NCBI RefSeq assembly: GCF_036032445.1
Contig: NZ_CP107932.1
Coordinates: forward strand, 4,714,501 to 4,778,500
Direction of reading: 5' to 3'
Length of the DNA: 64,000 nt
Source: Nocardia sp. NBC_00416
GTDB taxonomy: Bacteria > Actinomycetota > Actinomycetes > Mycobacteriales > Mycobacteriaceae
A model generated the notes under the pieces. The model had not been told where the DNA came from, did no database searches, and was given only the letters and a program-made list of their open reading frames with translations. Below are positions 25,898 through 33,099 of this stretch, piece by piece. The translations under genes were made by a program, and so were the position numbers. How positions within the stretch are numbered: position 1 is the stretch's first letter; every line of letters begins with the position of its first letter.

Positions 25898-26775
25898 ATC
25901 GGCAGCGTCACCCCGGAGACGAAACCGTCGCGCACCCAGCCGACGAACTGATCCCAGCCGCCGGTCACCAGGGCCACGCCCACCGCGACCAGCAGAATGC
26001 CGCCGATCACCTGGATATTGCGGGAGTTACGCCGCAACCATCCGACGCCCCGCAACGCGCTCGCCGACCCGAAGGCCAGGATCACGAAGGGCAGCCCGAG
26101 CCCGAGGCAGTAGGCGACGATCAACGCCACACCGCGCACCGCCGTGGTGCCCTCGGTACCGGCGGCCACCGCCATCACACCGGACAGCGTCGGGCCCAGA
26201 CACGGCGTCCAACCGAGTGCGAACACCGCTCCGAGCAGCGGGGCTCCCGCGATTCCGGCGAGTCGCCGGGGCTCCATCCGGGTATCACGCTGCAGGGCCG
26301 GGATCAGCCCCAGGAAAGCCAGACCCATCACGATGGTGACCACGCCGCCCAGCCGCTGCAGCAACTCCCGGTTGACGTTGAGGGTCTGCACGATTCCGAA
26401 AACAGTCGCGGTGGCCAGCACGAACACCACCGTGAACCCCGTGACGAACAGCCCGGCCGCACCCGCGACTCGCAGGCGTCCGGAATCGGGCGGACGAACC
26501 GGTCCGGCATCGGCGGTCTCGGTGAGTACCGCCGTCGCCGAACCACCGGCCGCCGCCGCGGCCCGGTCGCGCCGGGCCTGGTCCACCGTCGCCGGCGGCG
26601 CCTGCGCACCCACCAGACCGGCCAGGTAGGACAGATACCCCGGCACCAGCGGCACCACGCACGGCGAAGCGAACGACACCAGACCGGCCAGCAGGCAGGC
26701 GCCGAGGGCCAGCAACAGCGGCCCCGAGGCCGCTGTCTGCTGAAATGACTCCCCCACTCCTGCCAGCACCGTCAA
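25894..26775 (-). CDS. ccdA: Thiol-disulfide electron carrier CcdA
   Basis: 293 aa with about six to seven membrane helices. The paired redox cysteines are in SFASPCVVPLVPGYL (about residues 35-49) and GWTPCLGPTLSGVM (about 188-201), the CcdA/DsbD-gamma signature. It passes reducing electrons from cytoplasmic thioredoxin across the membrane to the TlpA-like protein to keep apocytochrome cysteines reduced. A Gly/Ala-rich loop of about 55 residues after helix 2 is longer than in Bacillus CcdA. TTG start overlaps the stop of the small upstream ORF (TTGA); a GTG two codons later is possible. Confidence 0.92.
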   Translation of the reverse strand: MTVLAGVGESFQQTAASGPLLLALGACLLAGLVSFASPCVVPLVPGYLSYLAGLVGAQAPPATVDQARRDRAAAAAGGSATAVLTETADAGPVRPPDSGRLRVAGAAGLFVTGFTVVFVLATATVFGIVQTLNVNRELLQRLGGVVTIVMGLAFLGLIPALQRDTRMEPRRLAGIAGAPLLGAVFALGWTPCLGPTLSGVMAVAAGTEGTTAVRGVALIVAYCLGLGLPFVILAFGSASALRGVGWLRRNSRNIQVIGGILLVAVGVALVTGGWDQFVGWVRDGFVSGVTLPI

Positions 26776-27026
26776 CGCGAATTACGCTCCGATTCGGTTT
26801 CGGTGCTCGCCCGCCGTTCGTCACCGCGGCTGCCCGGCGCGGTCGATCCCCGGCCGCCCGACGGACGCGAACTCGACACCCGCCGATCGCTGCCGCCGGG
26901 CTGCTGGGTCGCGGGCTGTAGCTCCCAGGAACCGAGCGAGGATTTCACCAGGACCTCGGCACGTACCCCGCGCGGTGGGCGGGTAGCCCCGTAGCGGCGT
27001 ACGCCTCGTGATCGAAGGCTTCTCAT
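26772..27026 (-). CDS. Small basic ORF inside the cytochrome c maturation operon
   Basis: 84 aa, rich in Arg, Ser and Gly, no hydrophobic segment, low complexity at the C terminus (DERRASTETESERNSR). I recognise no family. Its ATG overlaps the tlpA-like stop (ATGA) and has GGAGGG about 7 nt upstream; its stop overlaps the ccdA start (TTGA). This double coupling argues that it is translated, at least as a device to carry ribosomes from one gene to the next. A real product function is unproven; it may be lineage-specific. Confidence 0.5.
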   Translation of the reverse strand: MRSLRSRGVRRYGATRPPRGVRAEVLVKSSLGSWELQPATQQPGGSDRRVSSSRPSGGRGSTAPGSRGDERRASTETESERNSR

Positions 27027-27646
27027 TTTGCTCCCTCCGCGGCGATGCTCCGCACCACCGGTAAAAGATCTTCAGCGAGTAGGGCGCGCAGGAAAACCGC
27101 GGCGACCCGGTGGTCCCGATCCAGCACCAGAGTGGTCGGAATGACGCTGGTCGGGAAATTTCCACCGAGCGCGAGCAGCGTGCGCATCGACGGGTCGTAG
27201 ATCGACGGATAACCCACGTTGTTATCGATAACGAAATCGCGTGCTTTGTCCTGCTGGAAATCGCGGACATTGATCCCGAGGAAAGCGACCCCGAGATCCT
27301 TGGTCTGTTCGTAGACCTGTTCGAGCGCGGGGGCTTCGCCGCGGCAGGGTCCGCACCACTGCCCCCATAAATTGACGACTACCACCTGGCCCGGAAAATC
27401 GTCCACCGAGACGGTTCTGCCGTCGTCGGACTTCAAATCCGGACCCGAGAGTTCGCCGATGGTTCCCCGCGCGGACGGCGGGTTGTAGAAGATATCGGTC
27501 TGCCCGCCCGGCGAGACGAATTCGAAGGTGCCACCCGTGGCCACCGCGTCGGTACCGGTCGAGCAGGCGGGCACCCCGGTCAAGCAGAGCAGTGCGGCGA
27601 GCGCCGGCACCAGCCGGAGCCCGAACACCGCGGCACTTCGTCTCAT
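27023..27646 (-). CDS. TlpA/ResA-like thioredoxin lipoprotein
   Basis: 207 aa. An N-terminal signal (VFGLRLVPALAALLCLTGVPAC) ends in a Cys compatible with lipid attachment. The thioredoxin-fold domain carries the redox motif WGQWCGPCRGEAPALEQ (about residues 93-109), and a cis-Pro region SVIPTTLVLD near 168. It reduces apocytochrome c haem-binding cysteines outside the membrane, taking electrons from CcdA. The ATG at 27646 is chosen because it overlaps the upstream stop (ATGA) and starts the signal peptide; the longer frame adds 35 basic residues. Confidence 0.88.
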   Translation of the reverse strand: MRRSAAVFGLRLVPALAALLCLTGVPACSTGTDAVATGGTFEFVSPGGQTDIFYNPPSARGTIGELSGPDLKSDDGRTVSVDDFPGQVVVVNLWGQWCGPCRGEAPALEQVYEQTKDLGVAFLGINVRDFQQDKARDFVIDNNVGYPSIYDPSMRTLLALGGNFPTSVIPTTLVLDRDHRVAAVFLRALLAEDLLPVVRSIAAEGAK

Positions 27647-28413
27647 GCGCCGTGCACCGTCGGGTCCGAACCGCCCGCGGGCTCGGAGTAGACGATATCG
27701 ACGAGCGTATCGCCCCGGTACACCAGTGAGGTGAGCGAGGCCAGACCACATTGCCGGCTGCGCGGATCATGCCAGAGGCGCTGCCCCTGCAGGAACCGGC
27801 GCAACGTCCACACCGGGAGCTGATGGGAGACCAGCACCACTTCGCGGCCGGCCGATTCCACCCGCGCCTTGTTCACCGCGGCCAGCATACGGTGTGCGAT
27901 CTGCAGGTACGGCTCACCCCAGGACGGGGTGAACGGATCACGCAGCTTCCACCAGTGCCGGGGTTTGCGCAATGCGCCGTCGCCGACCGAAACCCGCAAA
28001 CCCTCGAACGTGTTACCGGCTTCGATGAGGTTCTCGTCGGTGCGCACGCTCAAACCGTGCCGGCCCGCGATCGGTTCGGCGGTCTCCTGCGCGCGCTGTA
28101 GCGGCGACGCGATGACCAGAGCGATATCGTGATCGGCCAACGACCGCGCGACCGCGCCGGCCTGGGCCCGGCCCGCCACCGACAGCCCGAATCCCGGCAG
28201 CCGGCCGTACAGGATGCCGCGCGGGTTGTGCACCTCACCGTGCCGCAGCACGTGCACGATGGTTTCGACCGATTCGTCACCGTCCGCGCCCGGCACCGGC
28301 GGTGACGAGGCGACCGCACCCGTGGGCTCGAGGGCGGCCGTCTGCGGGGGCGCGGCGGGATCGACCCGGCCGACCGGGTCGGCGGAGACGCGCTCGGGAT
28401 CGGTCTTGCTCAC
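27643..28413 (-). CDS. Histidine phosphatase (phosphoglycerate mutase-like)
   Basis: 256 aa. After a disordered, Pro/Ala-rich N terminus of about 50 residues, the catalytic LRHGEVHNPRGILYGRLPG motif appears (phospho-His in RHGE). The second His is in VVLVSHQLPVWTLRRFL. The family hydrolyses phosphoesters; the RHGE form and the context next to hemL are the same as in mycobacteria (Rv0525), substrate unknown. The GTG start overlaps the hemL stop (GTGA), and the stop overlaps the tlpA-like start, so hemL through ccdA are chained. Confidence 0.87.
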   Translation of the reverse strand: MSKTDPERVSADPVGRVDPAAPPQTAALEPTGAVASSPPVPGADGDESVETIVHVLRHGEVHNPRGILYGRLPGFGLSVAGRAQAGAVARSLADHDIALVIASPLQRAQETAEPIAGRHGLSVRTDENLIEAGNTFEGLRVSVGDGALRKPRHWWKLRDPFTPSWGEPYLQIAHRMLAAVNKARVESAGREVVLVSHQLPVWTLRRFLQGQRLWHDPRSRQCGLASLTSLVYRGDTLVDIVYSEPAGGSDPTVHGA

Positions 28414-29744
28414 GCGCGAGTTCCTTCGGGTGTGGCGCTCGCGGCCGCTGCTGCGGCGGCGGGCAGGGCTGCGGCGATACGGTCGAATGCGGCGTCGTCG
28501 AGCGCCGCCGAGACGAACCAGCTCTCGAACGCGCTGGGCGGCGCGTAGACCCCGCCGTCGAGCAGCGCGTGGAAGAAGGCCGGATAACGCCACGTCTGGC
28601 TCGCCTTGGCGGCAGCGTAATCGAGTACCGGATCATCGGCGAAGAACACGCTCACCATATTGCCCGCGAACTGCACCCGGTGCGGTACCCCCGCGCCGGT
28701 GAGGGCCTCGGTGAGCAGAATCCCGAGTTGTTCACTGTGCCGGTCCAGCGCGGCGTACACCGACGCGTCCGCGGCGCGCAACGTGGCGAGCCCGGCGGCG
28801 ACGGCCACCGGATTACCGGACAGCGTGCCCGCTTGATATACCGGACCGAGTGGAGCGAGCCGGTCCATCACCTCGGCACGGCCGCCGAACGCGGCCGCGG
28901 GCAGCCCGCCGCTCATCACCTTCCCGTAGGTGTAGAGGTCGGCGGCCACCGGATCCAGGCCGTACCAGCCCGCACTGCTCACCCGGAAACCGGTCATCAC
29001 CTCGTCCATGATGAACAGCGCGCCGTGGTCGGAGGTGATCCGGCGCAGCCCGGCGTTGAAATCGGGCAGCGGCGCGACGGCGCCCATGTTCCCGGCGGCG
29101 GCCTCGGTGATCACCGCGGCGATCTCACCCGGATGCGCCTCGAACGCCGCGCGCACGGCGTCCAGGTCGTTGTAGGGCACCACGATGGTGTCGGCGGCCT
29201 GCGCGCCGGTGACCCCGGGGGAGGTCGGCAGCCCGAAGGTCGCGACCCCCGAACCGGCTTCGGCGAGCAAGGCGTCGACATGACCGTGATAACAGCCGGC
29301 GAATTTGATGATCTTGGCGCGCCCGGTGTAACCGCGGGCCAGCCGGACGGCGCTCATCGTCGCCTCGGTACCGGAATTCACCAGCCGCACCTTCTGCACC
29401 GGAGCGACCCGCTCGACGATGAGTTCGGCCAGTTCCACCTCGGCCGCCGTCGGCGCACCGAAGGACAACCCCGCCGACGCGGCCTCCCGGACCGCCTCGA
29501 CCGCCGCCGGATGGGCGTGACCGAGAATCATCGGCCCCCACGAGCACACCAGGTCCACATAATCGTTACCGTCGGCGTCGGTGAGATGACAGCCCCGAGC
29601 GGAGGCGATGAACCTCGGCGTGCCGCCCACCGAACCGAAGGCCCGCACCGGGGAATTGACCCCTCCGGGAACAACCGCTTCGGCTCGCTGGAAAAGCTGA
29701 CTGGAGGCCGGCACCGCCGTACCGGCCACGCGCAGAGAACTCAC
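28410..29744 (-). CDS. hemL: Glutamate-1-semialdehyde 2,1-aminomutase HemL
   Basis: 444 aa PLP fold-type I enzyme. It converts glutamate-1-semialdehyde to 5-aminolevulinate, the product needed by HemB. The PLP lysine is in YTYGKVMSGGLPAAAFGG (about residues 268-285). The family motif FIMDEVMTGFR precedes it, and AGTLSGNPVAVAAGLATL follows. The Ala-rich C terminus is an addition of about 15 residues. It is the first gene of a chain hemL / phosphatase / tlpA-like / small ORF / ccdA / resB / ccsB, which links haem supply to cytochrome c assembly. Confidence 0.96.
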   Translation of the reverse strand: MSSLRVAGTAVPASSQLFQRAEAVVPGGVNSPVRAFGSVGGTPRFIASARGCHLTDADGNDYVDLVCSWGPMILGHAHPAAVEAVREAASAGLSFGAPTAAEVELAELIVERVAPVQKVRLVNSGTEATMSAVRLARGYTGRAKIIKFAGCYHGHVDALLAEAGSGVATFGLPTSPGVTGAQAADTIVVPYNDLDAVRAAFEAHPGEIAAVITEAAAGNMGAVAPLPDFNAGLRRITSDHGALFIMDEVMTGFRVSSAGWYGLDPVAADLYTYGKVMSGGLPAAAFGGRAEVMDRLAPLGPVYQAGTLSGNPVAVAAGLATLRAADASVYAALDRHSEQLGILLTEALTGAGVPHRVQFAGNMVSVFFADDPVLDYAAAKASQTWRYPAFFHALLDGGVYAPPSAFESWFVSAALDDAAFDRIAAALPAAAAAAASATPEGTRA

Positions 29745-29916
29745 GGCCTCCAGTTTGGCAGCCTGCCCCGGCGGCGTCGACGACAGGGTGCGACATAAGT
29801 GATGTGCGCCGCGACGACGACACTGGCGAACCCAAATACGGCGGGGTCCCGACCCGAGTGCGTAGTGTCTGTCTGCATCGGATCAACAGTGTGAATCACC
29901 GGCCGGGGAGGTCGTT

Positions 29917-30303
29917 TTGCGTATTGCCATGAGTGGTGCGGCTCTGTCTCTGGTGTCGGTCGCCTTCGGAGTCCTGGCGACCGGCCTGGGTGGGGGCGCG
30001 GCCGCCGCGGCCGAGCCCGTCGTCGACCCCGACAACGCCCGCGCCGGAGTTCGGTTGAACAACCCGGAAACGGCGGCGCTGGCCGAGGGCCCGGTCCCGG
30101 CCCTGGTCGACCATGTCGTACCGCCCTCGCGGATCGGCGCGGGACTGCAGAGCGACACCCGCCTCTACCGCGACGAGAACGGGGCAGTCCACGCGTCGCT
30201 GCGTCAGGTGATCCTGGAGGCCGCCGATAACGGCGGTTCGGTCATCGTTTTCTTCCACGTACCGGGCGCGCCCCGAGTGTTCGACATCTATCAGCAGTGG
30301 TAG
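29917..30303 (+). CDS. Small secreted protein, unknown function
   Basis: 128 aa. Residues 1-32 form a signal peptide ending in GGAAAAAEP with a likely AxA cleavage site. The mature part is about 96 residues, without cysteines, with LYRDENGAVHASLRQVILEA and a C-terminal VIVFFHVPGAPRVFDIYQQW. I do not recognise a domain. TTG start with GGGGAGG about 6 nt upstream; ATG five codons later is an alternative. Monocistronic, convergent with the next gene. Confidence 0.72.
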   Translation: MRIAMSGAALSLVSVAFGVLATGLGGGAAAAAEPVVDPDNARAGVRLNNPETAALAEGPVPALVDHVVPPSRIGAGLQSDTRLYRDENGAVHASLRQVILEAADNGGSVIVFFHVPGAPRVFDIYQQW

Positions 30304-30318
30304 GCCGCGCGGCGGCGA

Positions 30319-30567
30319 TCAGGCCTGCCGGGACGGACGGACGATCCGCGTCACGGCGTCGATAACAGCCGTACCGGCGCCGGCCACCAGCAGAGCGGCC
30401 AAGAACAGCCATGGCCCCACATAGCGGGTCCCGGTGTACGCCGGAACATCACCGGTCGCCGGGAAATCGGTGTTCTGCACCCCCAGGTTCCAGCAGAGCG
30501 CGGCCAGCGCGATCCCGAGCACGGCCAGCGCGATATCGGCAGCAGGCACCACGAGCGGACGGTTCAC
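30319..30567 (-). CDS. Small two-helix membrane protein
   Basis: 82 aa with two membrane segments (IALAVLGIALAALCWNLGV and GPWLFLAALLVAGAGTAVI) joined by a loop of about 25 residues. GTG start chosen because AGGAG lies just upstream (AGAGGAGACCT-GTG); the frame upstream of it is basic and unlikely. It lies 64 bp downstream of the 169-aa membrane protein on the same strand, so the two are probably co-transcribed. No family recognised. Confidence 0.68.
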   Translation of the reverse strand: MNRPLVVPAADIALAVLGIALAALCWNLGVQNTDFPATGDVPAYTGTRYVGPWLFLAALLVAGAGTAVIDAVTRIVRPSRQA

Positions 30568-30631
30568 AGGTCTCCTCTGGTCGACGGCAGGCGATGCGAT
30601 CACCTGATGCTGCCCGCGCGGGACCGGATAA

Positions 30632-31141
30632 TCAATCGTCGCGACCGGTGTCCGGCGCGAGATCAGCGACCGGCGGAGCAACCGCGTCGTTCAACGCCGA
30701 ACGCAGCGCCCGGTGATCCTTCGCCCAGGTGCGGATCAGTTCGCCGTCGGTACGGCGCAGCCCGATCGCGGTACGCCGCCGGGGCACCCCACTCAATTCT
30801 CCGAGCGCCCGGCCGTCCTGCCAGGGCTCGTCGGAATCCACCGGCAACACGGCGGCGAGTGACCGTACAGGGGTCGTCTCCGCACCGTTGCGCAGGAAAC
30901 CCCGGGTGAGTTCGACACTGACATGGGTACGTGCCGCGTGCACCTGCACGACCGCGAACGCACTGATCAACGCACCGCAGAAGAGCAGCGCGAACCAATG
31001 CGGGGTAGCACCCGCGACGATTTCCAGGACCAGGAGCAGTACACAGATCAGGGGGCCGTACGCGACCGCTCGCCAGCGTGCACCGGGCTCGGCGAACAGA
31101 AGCTCTCCGGCTTCCGCAGTGGTATCGACGCGGTCAGGCAT
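30632..31141 (-). CDS. Membrane protein with PH/DUF3093-like layout
   Basis: 169 aa. Two hydrophobic segments at about 25-45 and 47-68 form a hairpin, followed by a soluble domain (VSVELTRGFLRNGAETTPVRSL...) that resembles the small PH-like domains of actinobacterial membrane proteins; the assignment to DUF3093 or a bacterial PH family is tentative. The C-terminal 25 residues are likely disordered. Downstream of the 39-aa protein gene (33 bp), upstream of the two-helix membrane protein. Confidence 0.65.
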   Translation of the reverse strand: MPDRVDTTAEAGELLFAEPGARWRAVAYGPLICVLLLVLEIVAGATPHWFALLFCGALISAFAVVQVHAARTHVSVELTRGFLRNGAETTPVRSLAAVLPVDSDEPWQDGRALGELSGVPRRRTAIGLRRTDGELIRTWAKDHRALRSALNDAVAPPVADLAPDTGRDD

Positions 31142-31174
31142 GGACGGCCGGACCGGTGACGAGAACCACTCGGA

Positions 31175-31294
31175 TCAGCCGATGACGCCGGGGATCAGCA
31201 GAACCGCAACGGTGAGAACACCGAACAGGACCATAAGAGTGAGTACGAGCATATCCCGCCGAATACTCTGTGGCTGCTGGATCACCACTCGCAT
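31175..31294 (-). CDS. 39-aa single-pass membrane protein
   Basis: Very short gene. The product begins MRVVIQQPQSIRRD and continues with one membrane helix (MLVLTLMVLFGVLTVAVLLI), then PGVIG. The ATG is preceded by GGAGG with 5 nt spacing, which is a good ribosome site; the stop is followed 33 bp later by the next membrane protein gene on the same strand. Positive residues before the helix predict an N-in, C-out topology. No family recognised; small membrane proteins like this often bind larger membrane complexes, but no partner can be named. Confidence 0.6.
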   Translation of the reverse strand: MRVVIQQPQSIRRDMLVLTLMVLFGVLTVAVLLIPGVIG

Positions 31295-31466
31295 CGTTGC
31301 CTCCGATCCCCGGGCGATTCGGATTCCGCCCTACTGGCCGGGTACCCGAGGCTGCCCGTTGGCATGTCCTCTGTGACAGCCCTCACCATACATGGCGGAA
31401 TACCGGGAACAAACTCCGCGTTCGTTACGTTGTCAATCCCCAGGTCAGGAAGCCGGGTTCACGCTT

Positions 31467-31964
31467 TCACGACTTTCCGGGGCCGCGACCGCGCGGCAGG
31501 AACCACTTCACCGACTCCGGCCGCTGGCACAGGAAGATCGCACCGGCCGCCAGCACCGCCTGAACGATCGACCCCGCCCCGGAGATCAACGGCCCGACTC
31601 CCTCCACCACTCCGATGGAGAACAGCGCGGCGACCCCGGTGATCACCAGCCAGACACCGACGAAGGTCAGCAGGGTCCGCGCCCACAGCTTTCCCTTGCC
31701 GAGCTGATGCACGACCAACACCCCCAGCGCGGCGACGGCCAGGCCCAACACCAATCCCAGCACCGCGCCCATCGTCACCAATAGGTCGATGGTCGCCGGC
31801 GTCAGCTGCGTATCCGCGGACATCATGCGATCCCGGAACTCGGCGCTGAACCGCTCCCGGTCGGCGAGCGTGTCGACCAGCGACACGACCAACCGGCCCA
31901 CACCCAAACCTATTACGCCCCACCATAATTGCCGTGCAGTGACAATATCGGCCGGCGGACTCAT
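31467..31964 (-). CDS. Four-helix membrane protein
   Basis: 165 aa with about four membrane segments: LWWGVIGLGVGRLVVSLVD, LLVTMGAVLGLVLGLAVAAL, LLTFVGVWLVITGVAALF and SIVQAVLAAGAIFLCQ. Between the first two is a charged loop (LADRERFSAEFRDRMM). ATG chosen because it overlaps the hemB stop (ATGA) and matches hydrophobicity; the upstream frame is a shadow. Conserved membrane proteins are found at this position next to hemB in related genomes (mycobacterial Rv0513 is my recollection). Function unknown. Confidence 0.75.
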   Translation of the reverse strand: MSPPADIVTARQLWWGVIGLGVGRLVVSLVDTLADRERFSAEFRDRMMSADTQLTPATIDLLVTMGAVLGLVLGLAVAALGVLVVHQLGKGKLWARTLLTFVGVWLVITGVAALFSIGVVEGVGPLISGAGSIVQAVLAAGAIFLCQRPESVKWFLPRGRGPGKS

Positions 31965-32938
31965 GCTAGCCAGCGCGCTGCCTCCGTCGCCCAATAGGTG
32001 AGCACGATGTCCGCGCCCGCGCGGCGGATGCCGGTCAGTGATTCGAGTACGGCGCCGCGACGATCGATCCAACCACGCTCGGCCGCCGCGGTGATCATCG
32101 AGTACTCCCCCGAGATCTGGTAAGCCGCAACAGGAACCGGCGATCGATCCGCTACGTCGCGCAGAATATCCAGATACGACATGGCCGGTTTGACCATGAC
32201 GATATCGGCGCCCTGCTCCAGATCCAGCTCCAATTCCCGGATGGACTCGCGGCGATTGGCCGCGTCCTGCTGATAGGTGCGCCGGTCGCCCTGCAACGAC
32301 GAGGCCACCGCCTCACGGAACGGGCCGTAGAACGCCGAGGCGTATTTGGCCGCGTACGCCAGAATCGCGGTATCGGTCCGGCCCGCCTCGTCCAGCGCGT
32401 CCCGGATCGCCCCCACCTGGCCGTCCATCATCCCGCTCGTGCCGAGCAGATCGGCGCCCGCTTCGGCCTGCGCCAAGGCCATCTCGACATAGCGGACCAG
32501 CGTCGCGTCGTTGTCCACCGCACCCGCGGGATCCAGCACGCCGCAATGGCCGTGATCGGTGAACTCGTCCAAACAGGTATCGGCCATCACCACGGTCGAA
32601 TCCCCGACCTCCTCGGCCAGGGCCCGCAATCCACGATTGAGGATGCCCGCCGGATCGGTGGCGCCACTGCCCACCGGATCCTTGTCCTCCGGCCTGGGCA
32701 CCCCGAACAACATCAACCCGCCGGCACCGGCCGCCACAGCCTCCACCGCGGCCTTACGCAGTGAATCCAGCGAATGCTGGAACACCCCCGGCATCGAACT
32801 GATCTCCCGGGGCTCGGACAACCCGTCCGCGACGAACATCGGCAACACCAGATGCCGGGGCTCCAGGCTGGTCTCCGCCACCAGCCGCCGCAACGCCGGC
32901 GTACGCCGCAATCGCCGCGGACGCTCGATACCGCTCAT
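31961..32938 (-). CDS. hemB: Delta-aminolevulinic acid dehydratase HemB
   Basis: 324 aa (porphobilinogen synthase). Schiff-base lysines are in AAKYASAFYGPFREA (about residues 193-207) and IVMVKPAMSYLDIL (about 247-260). The metal loop reads DTCLDEFTDHGHCG: of the three Zn ligands in fully Zn-dependent enzymes two Cys are present and the middle one is Asp, so metal use may differ. It condenses two 5-aminolevulinates to porphobilinogen for HemC. ATG 32938 is chosen by homology and has a TAGACT hexamer 7 nt upstream. It lies downstream of hemD, separated by a 22-bp-stem hairpin and a new promoter. Confidence 0.96.
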   Translation of the reverse strand: MSGIERPRRLRRTPALRRLVAETSLEPRHLVLPMFVADGLSEPREISSMPGVFQHSLDSLRKAAVEAVAAGAGGLMLFGVPRPEDKDPVGSGATDPAGILNRGLRALAEEVGDSTVVMADTCLDEFTDHGHCGVLDPAGAVDNDATLVRYVEMALAQAEAGADLLGTSGMMDGQVGAIRDALDEAGRTDTAILAYAAKYASAFYGPFREAVASSLQGDRRTYQQDAANRRESIRELELDLEQGADIVMVKPAMSYLDILRDVADRSPVPVAAYQISGEYSMITAAAERGWIDRRGAVLESLTGIRRAGADIVLTYWATEAARWLA

Positions 32939-32945
32939 GGGGTGC

Positions 32946-32951
32946 AGTCTA
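32946..32951 (-). promoter_or_regulatory. -10 element (TAGACT) of hemB, leaderless arrangement
   Basis: On the minus strand TAGACT lies 7 nt before the hemB ATG with no ribosome site between, which fits a leaderless transcript separate from the rex-hemACD transcript. Confidence 0.45.
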
Positions 32952-33040
32952 GGTCGTGAACACGGCGGGCGACGGGCGCGGGTTCGGTGGGGCCGGTTCG
33001 CGGAGGGCGACTGCTCGGGCACGGGGTTACCGTGTCGCAC

Positions 33041-33088
33041 CAGTAGCCGAGGTCCTGACGACCTCTGTCGTCAGGACCTCGGCTACTG
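33041..33088. terminator. Perfect 22-bp stem hairpin between hemD and hemB
   Basis: Arms 33041-33062 and 33067-33088 are exact reverse complements with a 4-nt loop (CTCT). It begins 11 nt after the hemD stop in the minus-strand transcript. It is long for an actinobacterial terminator and has no T-tract. It probably ends the rex-hemA-hemC-hemD transcript or stabilises its 3' end. Confidence 0.75.
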
Positions 33089-33099
33089 CCCTCGCGGGC

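Noticed and set aside
30632..31964. A single operon from hemB through the 169-aa protein
   Set aside because: The 172-bp gap between the hemB-linked membrane protein and the 39-aa gene makes continuous transcription uncertain; only the local pairs are supported.
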